Assembly (NCBI GenBank): GCA_021821585.1
Contig: JAKACF010000180.1
Location: 383-6,347, forward strand
Length of the DNA stretch: 5,965 bases
Direction of reading: 5' to 3'
Source of the DNA: Actinomycetes bacterium
Lineage (GTDB): Bacteria > Actinomycetota > Acidimicrobiia > Acidimicrobiales > Bog-793
This document shows positions 1 to 5,864 of the stretch, piece by piece. Position numbers and translations under genes: made by a program. Position 1 is the stretch's first letter. The number at the start of each line of letters is the position of its first letter. The notes under the pieces are model-generated. The model did not search any database and was not told the DNA's origin. It worked only from the letters and a program-made list of their open reading frames with translations.

Positions 1-419
1 CGCACCGCCTCGGGCCGCCGTGCCTCCTCGCGGACGAGGAAGGGGTTCGTGAGCGGCGTGGGGCTGCCGAGCTCGTAGGTCCGGGCGGTGAGAAGGTGCG
101 GCCAGCGACGGCGGAGCAGGCCGAGGGCCCCGGTCGCCCTCGGGAGCCGCGAGCCGAGCAGGTCCAGGTCGTAGACGTACCCGGGGCAGGCTGCGGACAG
201 CTCGTGACCGCCCGCCGTCGCCACGATCGGGGCGGAGGTGAGCCCCGGGAGCTCGGTCTGCTCGAAGGCGGAGAGGAAGCCGTGGCGCAGCGGAGCATGC
301 CCGGGCGGCACGACGGCGTCCCACCGCGACGGCTCGAGGTCGCGCAGGCTGGCGAGCGGTCGGGCGCGGAGCCGGGCGGTGCCGGCGTCCGGCTCCGCCG
401 TCGCACCCCTCCCCGTCAC
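1..419 (-). CDS. Partial FemAB/GNAT-like acyltransferase-fold protein (N-terminal 139 residues)
   Basis: This open frame reads from a GTG at 419-417 to the left edge without a stop, so the C-terminus lies outside the window. An in-frame TGA at 428-426 bounds it upstream. Nearly every codon ends in G or C, as in the certain genes here, which supports real coding. Visible segments are SLRDLEPSRWDAV (about 24-36), HAPLRHGFLSAFEQTEL (about 41-57), YVYDLDLL (about 81-88), RRRWPHLL (about 103-110) and TYELGSPTPLTNPFLV (about 114-129). The pattern of Trp, then P-L-x-H-x-F-L-x-A-x-E, a tyrosine-rich strand, then E-L-G-S-P-x-x-L-x-x-P recalls the GNAT/FemAB-like proteins often labelled peptidoglycan-biosynthesis or DUF482-like. 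That assignment is from memory of the family pattern. The acceptor-binding half is not visible, so no substrate can be proposed. The start is uncertain: a weak GGTGAG lies just upstream. The gene diverges from the cluster that begins at 749. Confidence 0.6.
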   Translation of the reverse strand, partial: MTGRGATAEPDAGTARLRARPLASLRDLEPSRWDAVVPPGHAPLRHGFLSAFEQTELPGLTSAPIVATAGGHELSAACPGYVYDLDLLGSRLPRATGALGLLRRRWPHLLTARTYELGSPTPLTNPFLVREEARRPEAV

Positions 420-650
420 CCGCGCTCACCGCCGGCGCCCCGGCCCCTGGTCGCGCATCGGGGCACCCGGCGGCGGGCCGAGGGGACCGTGGCCCGGATC
501 GGCTCGCTCCCCGCCCCGCCTGTGGGGAGTGGAGACATGCAGAATGAGTACCCGCCCCTCCTCAAAATGACGCGGCGCGATGGAAATTGCGGCCAGGCGC
601 TCCGACCGGGGGCCGGCCGGCGCCGGGCGTGCCCGAGGGCCCGCGCCCGC

Positions 651-668
651 GCCCCGGGGCCCCGGGGC
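651..668. repeat. 18-bp perfect G/C palindrome
   Basis: The sequence is a G, then CCCC-GGGG-CCCC-GGGG, then a C, and it equals its own reverse complement. It sits about 80 bases before the start of the PLDc_N-SHOCT gene. Just upstream are further short dyads: GGCCGGCC near 612-619, and CGGGC/GCCCG at 624-628 and 631-635. It could fold on itself, act as a protein site, or simply reflect extreme composition. Confidence 0.6.
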
Positions 669-736
669 CCGTCGAATCACCCGCTCCAGGTGAGGCTGAC
701 CCGCCGCGTGCGGGCGGAAGCTGGGAGTGCTCGAAC

Positions 737-742
737 AAGGAG
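737..742 (+). promoter_or_regulatory. Ribosome binding site AAGGAG
   Basis: AAGGAG ends six bases before the ATG at 749 and matches the anti-Shine-Dalgarno sequence well. It fixes the start of the PLDc_N-SHOCT protein at 749. The frame itself stays open upstream to an ATG at 587, but the upstream stretch encodes only a Gly/Pro/Arg-rich extension. Confidence 0.85.
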
Positions 743-748
743 TGGGAC

Positions 749-1153
749 ATGCTTGCGTACACATACCCGCTGTTGAACATCTTCTGGACGATGCTGCTCG
801 TCGCCGGGTTCGTCCTGTGGATCTACCTGCTCATGGTGATCTTCGTGGACCTCTTCCGCAGCCAGGACATCGGCGGAGTCGCCAAGGCGGCCTGGTTCCT
901 GTTCGTCCTCCTGCTTCCCCTCATCGGCGTGCTCACCTACCTCATCGTCCGTGGCGGCAAGATGCGCGCCCGTGCCGAGGCGCAGGCCGAGGAGCAGGCA
1001 GCAGAGTTCGACGCCTACATCCGCCAGGTCTCGACGGAGGACGGCAAGACGTCGACGACCGACGAACTGGCGACCCTGGCCGACCTGAAGGACCGCGGCA
1101 AGATCAGCGACGAGGAGTACGAGGCGGCCAAGAAGAAGGCCCTCGCCTCCTGA
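749..1153 (+). CDS. Small membrane protein with PLDc_N and SHOCT domains
   Basis: The gene encodes 134 residues. Two hydrophobic helices are clear at about 8-34 and 46-67. The segment between and after them (DLFRSQDIGGVAKAAWFLF, then LLPLIGVLTYLIVRGG) matches the PLDc_N pattern, the two-helix region found at the N-terminus of cardiolipin synthases and also alone in small proteins. A charged Ala/Glu/Arg-rich stretch at about 71-90 is probably helical. The C-terminus (about 105-132, DELATLADLKDRGKISDEEY followed by a Lys-rich helix) is a typical SHOCT domain, a short motif thought to mediate oligomerisation or protein contacts. There is no phospholipase HKD motif, so it is not an enzyme by itself. 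Proteins of this build are common in actinobacteria and have no established function. It is followed after 24 bases by the SCP2 gene, so it is probably the first gene of a cluster. Confidence 0.93.
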   Translation: MLAYTYPLLNIFWTMLLVAGFVLWIYLLMVIFVDLFRSQDIGGVAKAAWFLFVLLLPLIGVLTYLIVRGGKMRARAEAQAEEQAAEFDAYIRQVSTEDGKTSTTDELATLADLKDRGKISDEEYEAAKKKALAS

Positions 1154-1177
1154 GCGACCGGCCCCGACGACGACACC

Positions 1178-1597
1178 ATGCCCCCCACCACCCGCCGCCC
1201 GGCTCGACCCCGTCCACGGGGCGAGCCGGCGGACGTGACCCGTGAGTTCTTCGACTCCGTCGGCCGGGGCGCCAACCGCGCCCTCGTCGCCAAGATGCGG
1301 GGCACGATCCGCTTCGACCTGACGGCGGACGGCGCCGTCGAGCGCTGGCTCGTGCGCGGCCACGAGGGCCGGCTCCTCGTCTCGGAGGAGAACGCTCCGG
1401 CCGACTGCGTCTTCACCGCCGACAAGGCGCTCTTCGAGGAGATCGTGTCGGGACGCAAGAACGCCGTCACGGCCATCCTGCGCGGGGCAGTCGCGCTGGA
1501 GGGCGACCTCGGCCTGCTCGCCACCTTCCAACGCCTCCTCCCGGCCCCGGCCCCGAGGGCCGCCGGAAGGGCCTCGAAGACAGGGAGCCGACGATGA
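1178..1597 (+). CDS. SCP2 sterol-carrier-domain protein
   Basis: The frame encodes 139 residues. Beyond a basic, proline-rich N-terminus (1-19) the protein has the SCP2 fold pattern: an amphipathic start TREFFDSVGRG (21-31), TIRFDL (43-48), an E-R-W-L-V strand (55-59), GRLLVSE (64-70), the D-C-V-F-T strand (76-80), LFEEIVSGRKNAVTAILRG (85-103) and a final G-D-L-G-L-L-A-T-F-Q-R-L (109-120). SCP2 domains form a hydrophobic pocket that binds lipids or fatty acyl groups; small stand-alone bacterial ones mostly have no known ligand. The start is uncertain: ATG at 1178 has no good ribosome binding site, while GTG at 1235 begins right where the conserved domain starts, also with only a weak site. 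The TGA overlaps the ATG of the debranching enzyme by four bases (ATGA). The C-terminal 18 residues are basic and probably disordered. Confidence 0.85.
   Translation: MPPTTRRPARPRPRGEPADVTREFFDSVGRGANRALVAKMRGTIRFDLTADGAVERWLVRGHEGRLLVSEENAPADCVFTADKALFEEIVSGRKNAVTAILRGAVALEGDLGLLATFQRLLPAPAPRAAGRASKTGSRR
1582..1587 (+). promoter_or_regulatory. Ribosome binding site inside the upstream gene
   Basis: AGGGAG lies in the last codons of the SCP2 gene, six bases before the ATG at 1594 of the debranching enzyme. Together with the ATGA stop-start overlap at 1594-1597 it supports translational coupling of the two genes. Confidence 0.75.
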
Positions 1598-3711
1598 GCG
1601 AGGAACTCGTCCACATCCTCCAGGGGAGCACCTTCGTCGTGAGCGGTCGCAACGGCGACGTCGACGCCTCGCCGACCGACCCGATGGGCTTCTTCGCCGG
1701 CGACACGCGGCATTTGTCGAGGTGGCTGCTCACTCTCGACGGCCGCCCCCTCAACGCGCTGTCGACCGACGACCTGCAGTACTTCGAGACGCGGTTCTTC
1801 CTCGTGCCGGGGACCGGAACGGTCTACGTCGACGCGCCGATCTCGGTCATCCGCACGCGCACGGTCGCGAGCGACGGCTTCGAGGATGCCCTCGCCGTCA
1901 TGAACCACGAGGACCGCACGGTGGAGGTCGAGGTCGCGCTGGAGGCGGCGAGCGACTTCGCCGACATCTTCGAGATGAAGGACGCCCTCGAGAAGAAGGG
2001 CAGCTACGAGCACCACGCGAGAGGGGGCCAGCTCGTCCTCGGCTACCGGCGGGAGACCTTCTACAAGGGGACCCGCATCTCCGCCTCCGAGCCGGCCTCG
2101 GTGAAGGGGTCGTCGCTCGTCTTCCGGGCGACGATCGCCCCCCACGACATCTGGCGGGTGCGCCTCGACGTCCGGGCGCTCGGCGACCCCGGCGGGACGA
2201 AGCGCCACCCCCGACGCCGACCCGACGCGTCCCTCGAGCGGGAGGCCGTCCAGGCCTGGGTCGCCGCCGCGCCCGACCTGCAGAGCGACTCGGGGATGCT
2301 GAAGCTGACCTACTTCCGCAGCCTGGTCGACCTGGCGGCGTTGCGGTTCGCTCCGAGGACGATGCCCGGCCGGTCGCTGCCGGCCGCCGGTCTGCCGTGG
2401 TTCATGGCGATGTTCGGCCGCGACAGCATCTTCACGAGCCTGCAGGCGCTGCCGTTCGCCTCCGAGCTCGCCGCCACGACCCTGCGGGCGCTCGCCGAGC
2501 GCCAGGGCACGCGGATCGACGACTTCCGGGACGAGGACCCCGGCCGGATCATCCACGAGATGCGCGTGGGGGAGCTGACCGCCTTCGAGGAGCGTCCTCA
2601 CTCGCCCTACTACGGGAACGCCGACGCGACGGCGCTGTTCGTCGTGCTGCTCGACGAGTACGAGCGCTGGACGGGCGACGTCGAGCTCGTCGCCGAGCTC
2701 GAGTTCGAGGCGCGAGCCGCCCTCGGCTGGATCGACCACTACGCCGACCTGCAGCACAACGGCTACGTCTCCTACGCCACCCGCAACCGGGAGACCGGGC
2801 TCGAGAACCAGTGCTGGAAGGACTCCTGGGACTCGATCTCCTACCACGACGGCCGCCTTCCGGGCTTCCCCCGGGCGACCTGCGAGCTGCAGGGCTACGC
2901 CTACGACGCCAAGGTGAGGGCGGCGCGCCTCGCCCGGCTGGTCTGGCACGACGGGGGGCTGGCCGACCGCCTCGAGAAGGAGGCCGAGTCGTTGAAGGCA
3001 CGCTTCAACGAGGACTTCTGGGTCGGGGACGGGGAGTACTTCGCCGTCGCCCTCGACGCCGACGGCAGGAGGGTCGACTCGCTCACCTCCAACATCGGGC
3101 ACCTGCTCTGGAGCGGGATCGTCGACGAGGACAAGGCGCCGGCCGTCGTCGCCCACCTCATGGGCGACCGCCTCTTCTCCGGTTGGGGCGTCCGCACCCT
3201 GGCGGTCGGAGAGGGGCGGTACAACCCCGTCGGGTACCACGTCGGGACGGTCTGGCCCTTCGACAACTCGATCATCGCCTGGGGACTGCGCCGCTACGGC
3301 TACAAGGAGGAGGCTGCGAGGGTGGCGGCCGGGGTCCTGGACGCGGCGGAGTTCTTCCTCGGACGGCTCCCGGAGGCCTTCGCCGGCTACACGCGGGCCA
3401 TGACCCGCTATCCCGTGCGCTACCCGACCGCCTGCTCGCCGCAGGCCTGGTCCGCCGGCACGCCGCTGCTCCTGCTGCGCACCATGCTCGGCCTCGAGCC
3501 GATCGACGGCCACCTCGTCGTCGACCCGGTGCTGCCCGACACGCTCGGCTGGATCGAGCTCCTCGAGATCCCCGGGCGGTGGGGAACGGTCGACGCCTAC
3601 GGCAGGGGGCGCACGGCGGCCCCACGGACGGTCTTCCGCGCCATGCCGAGAGAGGAGCGGCCACCGGCCGAGCCCTCCGCCGCCCGGTCGAGCACCCGTC
3701 GCCGGCGCTGA
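1594..3711 (+). CDS. Amylo-alpha-1,6-glucosidase (bacterial glycogen-debranching-enzyme type)
   Basis: This 705-residue protein has an N-terminal beta-rich domain (about 6-195), marked by GDTRHLSRW (36-44) and D-G-F-E-D-A (94-99). It matches the N-terminal domain of bacterial debranching-enzyme-like proteins. The C-terminal (alpha/alpha)6-barrel runs from about 230 to 680. Conserved blocks are LPWFMAMFGRDSIFTSLQ (267-284), YYGNADATALF (339-349), GLENQCWKDSWDSISY (402-417), TSNIGHLLWSGI (498-509), VGYHVGTVWPFDNSIIAWGL (546-565) and YPTACSPQAWSAGTPLLLL (610-628). By analogy with related barrels, an Asp of the WKDSWDS block (D410 or D413) and E594 of LPEAF are the likely catalytic acid and base; this is inference. 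The family hydrolyses alpha-1,6 branch points of glycogen-like glucans in the cytoplasm. No signal peptide is seen. There is no GH13 transferase domain, so it is not the two-activity eukaryotic enzyme. The start is set by AGGGAG at 1582-1587. A basic tail follows residue 684. Confidence 0.93.
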   Translation: MSEELVHILQGSTFVVSGRNGDVDASPTDPMGFFAGDTRHLSRWLLTLDGRPLNALSTDDLQYFETRFFLVPGTGTVYVDAPISVIRTRTVASDGFEDALAVMNHEDRTVEVEVALEAASDFADIFEMKDALEKKGSYEHHARGGQLVLGYRRETFYKGTRISASEPASVKGSSLVFRATIAPHDIWRVRLDVRALGDPGGTKRHPRRRPDASLEREAVQAWVAAAPDLQSDSGMLKLTYFRSLVDLAALRFAPRTMPGRSLPAAGLPWFMAMFGRDSIFTSLQALPFASELAATTLRALAERQGTRIDDFRDEDPGRIIHEMRVGELTAFEERPHSPYYGNADATALFVVLLDEYERWTGDVELVAELEFEARAALGWIDHYADLQHNGYVSYATRNRETGLENQCWKDSWDSISYHDGRLPGFPRATCELQGYAYDAKVRAARLARLVWHDGGLADRLEKEAESLKARFNEDFWVGDGEYFAVALDADGRRVDSLTSNIGHLLWSGIVDEDKAPAVVAHLMGDRLFSGWGVRTLAVGEGRYNPVGYHVGTVWPFDNSIIAWGLRRYGYKEEAARVAAGVLDAAEFFLGRLPEAFAGYTRAMTRYPVRYPTACSPQAWSAGTPLLLLRTMLGLEPIDGHLVVDPVLPDTLGWIELLEIPGRWGTVDAYGRGRTAAPRTVFRAMPREERPPAEPSAARSSTRRRR

Positions 3712-3730
3712 GCCGCCACCAGCGCTCAGC
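3707..3730. terminator. Possible bidirectional terminator between convergent genes
   Basis: GCTGAGC (3707-3713) and GCTCAGC (3724-3730) form a perfect 7-bp stem with a 10-base loop. The stem contains the stop codons of both converging genes, the debranching enzyme (TGA 3709-3711) and the LysR regulator (TGA 3728-3726 on the minus strand). Only 14 bases separate the two genes, so this is the only room for a shared terminator. No T-run follows on either side, which is common in GC-rich actinobacteria but weakens the call. Confidence 0.4.
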
Positions 3731-4643
3731 CCTGCCCTGCCGCCGGGTGGCGACCGGCGGAGATGGCGAGGAGCCGGGCCGCCACGGGTCCGAGGCGCCC
3801 TGACCACACCGCCCGGATGACGCGGCGCAGGAGCAGTCCCTCGCAGGGCACCGCGACGAGCGTGCCGGACTCCCGCTCGTCTGACACCGCCAGCGCCGAG
3901 AGCACCGCCGGCCCGGCCCCGCTGGCGGCCGCCGCCTTGATGGCGGTCGTCGAGCCGAGCTCCATGGCGCTCACCACCTCGAGGCCGTGCTCGGCGAGCG
4001 CCTCGGCGAGGACCTGGCGGGTCCCCGAGCCCTCCTCCCGCACGAGGAGCGCCGTACGGGCGAGCTCGGCGGGCGAGAGCGCCCGGCGCCGTCGGGCCCA
4101 GGGATGCGACGGGCCGACGACGACCACGAGCTCGTCCTCGAGCAGGTCCCGGAACGACAGGCGCCCGGGAGGGCGTGCACCCTCGATGAAGCCGAGGTCC
4201 GCCCGCCCTGCGGCGACGAGCCCGGCGACGGCCGCGGTGTTGCCCATCTCGAGCGACACGCTGGGGCTGCCCCGCCCACTCGCCAGCCGGCCGAGCCAGG
4301 TCGGGACGAGGTACTCGGCCACCGTCATGCTGGCCGCCAGGCGCAGGCTGGAGCGCGCCGACCTGCGGAGCGCCGACGCCCCGACGAGCAGCGACTCGAT
4401 CCCATGCAGGACCGGCGCCGCCCACTCGACCGTTGCCTCGCCGGCGGGGGTGAGCCGGGAGCCGGTCGCCGCCCGCTCGAGCAGCTGGATGCCGAGCACC
4501 TGTTCCAGCTTGCGCAGCCGCATGCTGGCGGCCGGCTGGGTGATCCCGTGCGCCCCGGCCGCCGCGCTGATGGAGCCGAGCTCGCTCACCGAGACGAGGA
4601 GGTCGAGAGAGGCCAGCTCCGGCACGGGGTCGGGAAGGGGCAT
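3726..4643 (-). CDS. LysR-family transcriptional regulator, YeiE/CysL/CbbR-like
   Basis: The protein has 305 residues, the usual LysR length. The N-terminal winged helix-turn-helix covers about 10-70: LASLDLLVSVSELGSISAAA, then GITQPAASMRLRKLEQVLG (33-51) and LLERAATGSRLTPAGE (54-69). The effector-binding region follows from about 97 to 300. LEMGNTAAVAGLVAAGRADL (131-150) with GFIEG, the V-R-E-E-G-S-G-T-R block (201-209) and ELGSTTAIKAAAASGAG (228-244) are typical of the branch that includes CbbR, CysL and enterobacterial YeiE. YeiE is encoded beside yeiH and has been linked to sulfite sensing, and a YeiH-like gene diverges here. Sulfite or a related anion is therefore a reasonable guess for the ligand, not shown by the sequence. 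The ATG at 4643 has no ribosome binding site but lies six bases after a TAAGCT hexamer on the minus strand, which suggests a leaderless transcript. A perfect dyad overlaps this start. Confidence 0.93.
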   Translation of the reverse strand: MPLPDPVPELASLDLLVSVSELGSISAAAGAHGITQPAASMRLRKLEQVLGIQLLERAATGSRLTPAGEATVEWAAPVLHGIESLLVGASALRRSARSSLRLAASMTVAEYLVPTWLGRLASGRGSPSVSLEMGNTAAVAGLVAAGRADLGFIEGARPPGRLSFRDLLEDELVVVVGPSHPWARRRRALSPAELARTALLVREEGSGTRQVLAEALAEHGLEVVSAMELGSTTAIKAAAASGAGPAVLSALAVSDERESGTLVAVPCEGLLLRRVIRAVWSGRLGPVAARLLAISAGRHPAAGQG

Positions 4644-4656
4644 AAGCGAAGCTTAG
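4642..4656. promoter_or_regulatory. Probable LysR operator (T-N11-A, TNA-N7-TNA dyad)
   Basis: ATAAGCGAAGCTTAG contains the perfect inverted repeat TAAGC (4643-4647), GAA, GCTTA (4651-4655). It fits the general LysR T-N11-A rule (T4643, A4655) and the TNA-N7-TNA pattern known for CbbR-type regulators. It overlaps both the first two bases of the regulator's ATG and its putative -10 hexamer, so binding should block the regulator's own transcription. It lies about 70 bases before the exporter start, a plausible activator position for that gene. Confidence 0.6.
4650..4655 (-). promoter_or_regulatory. Putative -10 hexamer of a leaderless lysR transcript
   Basis: On the minus strand TAAGCT is followed by TCGCTT and then ATG. 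TANNNT six bases before the start codon is the usual arrangement of actinobacterial leaderless genes, where transcription begins at the A of ATG. No clear -35 is visible upstream. Confidence 0.5.
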
Positions 4657-4713
4657 AACGCTACCGGGAGACGGCATCTTCCGGCCGGGCCCGTCGGCCT
4701 TCACCCTTGGGCG

Positions 4714-4721
4714 AAAGGAGG
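4714..4721 (+). promoter_or_regulatory. Ribosome binding site AAAGGAGG of the YeiH-like gene
   Basis: AAAGGAGG is a near-perfect Shine-Dalgarno sequence four bases before the GTG at 4726. It fixes the GTG start. An imperfect dyad at 4700-4715 (TTCACCC, TT, GGGCGAA, one mismatch) reaches into its first two bases. Confidence 0.85.
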
Positions 4722-4725
4722 GAAC

Positions 4726-5808
4726 GTGTCCATCGATACTGCCGTCCCGCACACCGCCCGCCCACTCGAGGTGTCCGCCCGCCGCTCGCTCCCCCATGCG
4801 GTGGCGGCGCTCGTCCCGGGAGCCGCCCTGGCGGCCGCCATCGCCGTGGCGGCCAGCCTCCTCGGCACGCTCGCCCCGGTCATCGGCGCCCCGGTCATGG
4901 CCATCGTGATCGGGATCGTCGTCGCCACGCTCCGCCCACCGGCCCGACGCGCGAGACCCGGCCTCACCTTCGTCGCGAAGCGGGTCCTGCAGGCCTCGAT
5001 CGTCGTCCTCGGCCTCGGGCTCTCCCTCGGCCAGGTGCTCGTCGCCGGCGCCGCCTCCCTGCCGGTCCTTCTCGGGACCCTCCTCGCTGCCCTGGCGGCG
5101 GCCTGGGCGGTCGGCCGCCTGCTCGGGCTGCCGCGGGACCTCACGACCCTCATCGGCGTGGGGACGGCGATCTGCGGCGCCTCGGCGATCGCGGCGACCG
5201 ACGCCGTCATCGGCGCCGAGGAAGCCGACGTCAGCTACGCCGTGGCGACGATCTTCACCTTCAACGTCGTCGCCGTGCTGGCCTACCCGACCCTCGGCCA
5301 CCTGCTCGGGCTCTCCCAGCACGCCTTCGGCCTGTGGAGCGGGACGGCCATCAACGACCTCTCCTCGGTCGTGGCGGCGTCGACCATCTACGGCCATGCG
5401 GCCGCGGGCTACGGCGTCGTGGTGAAGCTGACCCGCACGCTCGCCATCATCCCCATCGCGCTCGGGCTCGCCGCCCTCCGGCGCCGGCGCGGGCCGGCGG
5501 TCCCGCCCGGAGCCGCACCGGCGAGCTCGCGCTTCTCGCTCGCCCGGGTGCTGCCGCTGTTCATCCTCGGCTTCCTGGCGGCCGTCGTCGCCAACACGCT
5601 CGGGCTCGTCCCGAGCGGCTTCCACCACGGGTTGTCGGACTCGGCCACCTGGATGATCACGGCCGCCCTGGCTGCCATCGGGCTCTCGACGCGGCCCGGG
5701 GAGATCCGCCGCGCGGGGCTGCGGCCCCTCGCCCTCGGAGCGGTGCTGTGGGCGACCGTCGGGAGCGTCAGCCTGGCGCTCCAGTTCGCCACCGGGACGC
5801 TGCGATGA
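4726..5808 (+). CDS. yeiH: YeiH-family putative sulfite/sulfate exporter
   Basis: The product has 360 residues, about the normal size for this family of integral membrane proteins. About ten hydrophobic segments are visible, at roughly 25-47, 50-69, 88-106, 110-133, 141-158, 168-190, 226-251, 273-295, 306-322 and 331-355. Family hallmarks are VLQASIVVLGLGLSLGQVL (87-105), the IGVGTAICGASAIAA block (143-157), TFNVVAVLAYPTLGHLLGL (178-196), and FGLWSGTAINDLSSVVAAS (201-219) with the G-T-A-I-N-D motif. A short Arg/Pro/Ala-rich cytoplasmic-type loop lies at about 252-268. The family is annotated as putative sulfate exporters; enterobacterial YeiH is tied to sulfite through its neighbour YeiE, so sulfite efflux is the favoured role, though transport has rarely been measured. 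The start is GTG with a strong ribosome binding site. It diverges from the LysR gene across 82 bases, and expression is probably controlled by that regulator. Confidence 0.92.
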   Translation: MSIDTAVPHTARPLEVSARRSLPHAVAALVPGAALAAAIAVAASLLGTLAPVIGAPVMAIVIGIVVATLRPPARRARPGLTFVAKRVLQASIVVLGLGLSLGQVLVAGAASLPVLLGTLLAALAAAWAVGRLLGLPRDLTTLIGVGTAICGASAIAATDAVIGAEEADVSYAVATIFTFNVVAVLAYPTLGHLLGLSQHAFGLWSGTAINDLSSVVAASTIYGHAAAGYGVVVKLTRTLAIIPIALGLAALRRRRGPAVPPGAAPASSRFSLARVLPLFILGFLAAVVANTLGLVPSGFHHGLSDSATWMITAALAAIGLSTRPGEIRRAGLRPLALGAVLWATVGSVSLALQFATGTLR

Positions 5809-5826
5809 GCGGGCACCGGCCGGCCG

Positions 5827-5851
5827 CGAGGCCCGCGGCGGCGGAGCCTCG
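5827..5851 (+). terminator. Strong hairpin after the YeiH-like gene
   Basis: CGAGGC (5827-5832) pairs with GCCTCG (5846-5851), and inside it CCGC (5833-5836) pairs with GCGG (5841-5844). This gives a 10-bp stem with a single bulged A (5845) and a four-base loop. It starts 18 bases after the exporter stop and ends just before the putative -10 of the next gene, the right place for a terminator. No T-run follows, so this would be the GC-rich actinobacterial kind or a barrier between units. Confidence 0.5.
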
Positions 5852-5852
5852 G

Positions 5853-5858
5853 TAGGGT
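5853..5858 (+). promoter_or_regulatory. Putative -10 hexamer of a leaderless lipoprotein transcript
   Basis: TAGGGT is followed by CGGGCC and then ATG at 5865. The spacing of six bases is identical to that seen before the LysR gene on the other strand. There is no ribosome binding site upstream of the ATG, which favours a leaderless transcript. Confidence 0.5.
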
Positions 5859-5864
5859 CGGGCC

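Larger units (their letters stand above)
420..748. other. Divergent intergenic region without a supported gene
   Basis: This stretch of about 330 bases separates the minus-strand acyltransferase-like gene from the plus-strand cluster. Open frames cross it on both strands, but their codon composition is unlike the real genes and they carry no recognisable domain. A relatively AT-richer island lies at about 535-590 and is the likeliest place for promoters, though I see no convincing -35/-10 pair on either strand. From about 606 to 670 there are several short GC palindromes, including an 18-bp perfect one. A small inverted repeat, CCCGC (700-704) and GCGGG (710-714), lies shortly before the ribosome binding site of the next gene. 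Confidence 0.6.

Noticed and set aside
587..748. An upstream extension of the PLDc_N-SHOCT frame to ATG 587.
   Set aside because: The extension is Gly/Pro/Arg-rich and low in complexity, while AAGGAG at 737-742 clearly sets the start at 749.
537..776. A 79-codon frame starting at ATG 537 after GGAG-like sequence in the intergenic region.
   Set aside because: Its codon third positions do not show the strong G/C bias of the real genes, it overlaps the start of the PLDc_N-SHOCT gene, and no domain is seen.
1722..3803. A plus-strand frame of almost 700 codons overlapping the debranching enzyme.
   Set aside because: It is the out-of-frame shadow of a clear enzyme gene, very rich in Arg and Pro, with no recognisable motif.
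4652..4680. CTTAGA (4652-4657) and CATCTT (4675-4680), 17 bases apart, as a promoter of the exporter.
   Set aside because: The spacing is right and the operator would overlap the -35, but both hexamers match consensus poorly, so I do not list it as a feature.
1015..5628. A minus-strand frame open for over 1500 codons across the whole cluster.
   Set aside because: It lies opposite four well-supported genes, is dominated by Arg, Gly, Pro, Asp and Glu, and shows no domain. Long antisense frames are expected when codons end mostly in G or C.
3987..5855. A plus-strand frame of about 620 codons across the LysR and YeiH-like genes.
   Set aside because: It runs antisense to the regulator and out of frame with the exporter, and its translation is low-complexity Arg/Pro/Gly/Ala.
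5805..5855. A 16-codon frame whose ATG overlaps the exporter stop as ATGA.
   Set aside because: It is very short, low in complexity, runs through the putative terminator hairpin and ends inside the -10 of the next gene. Chance is the simplest explanation.
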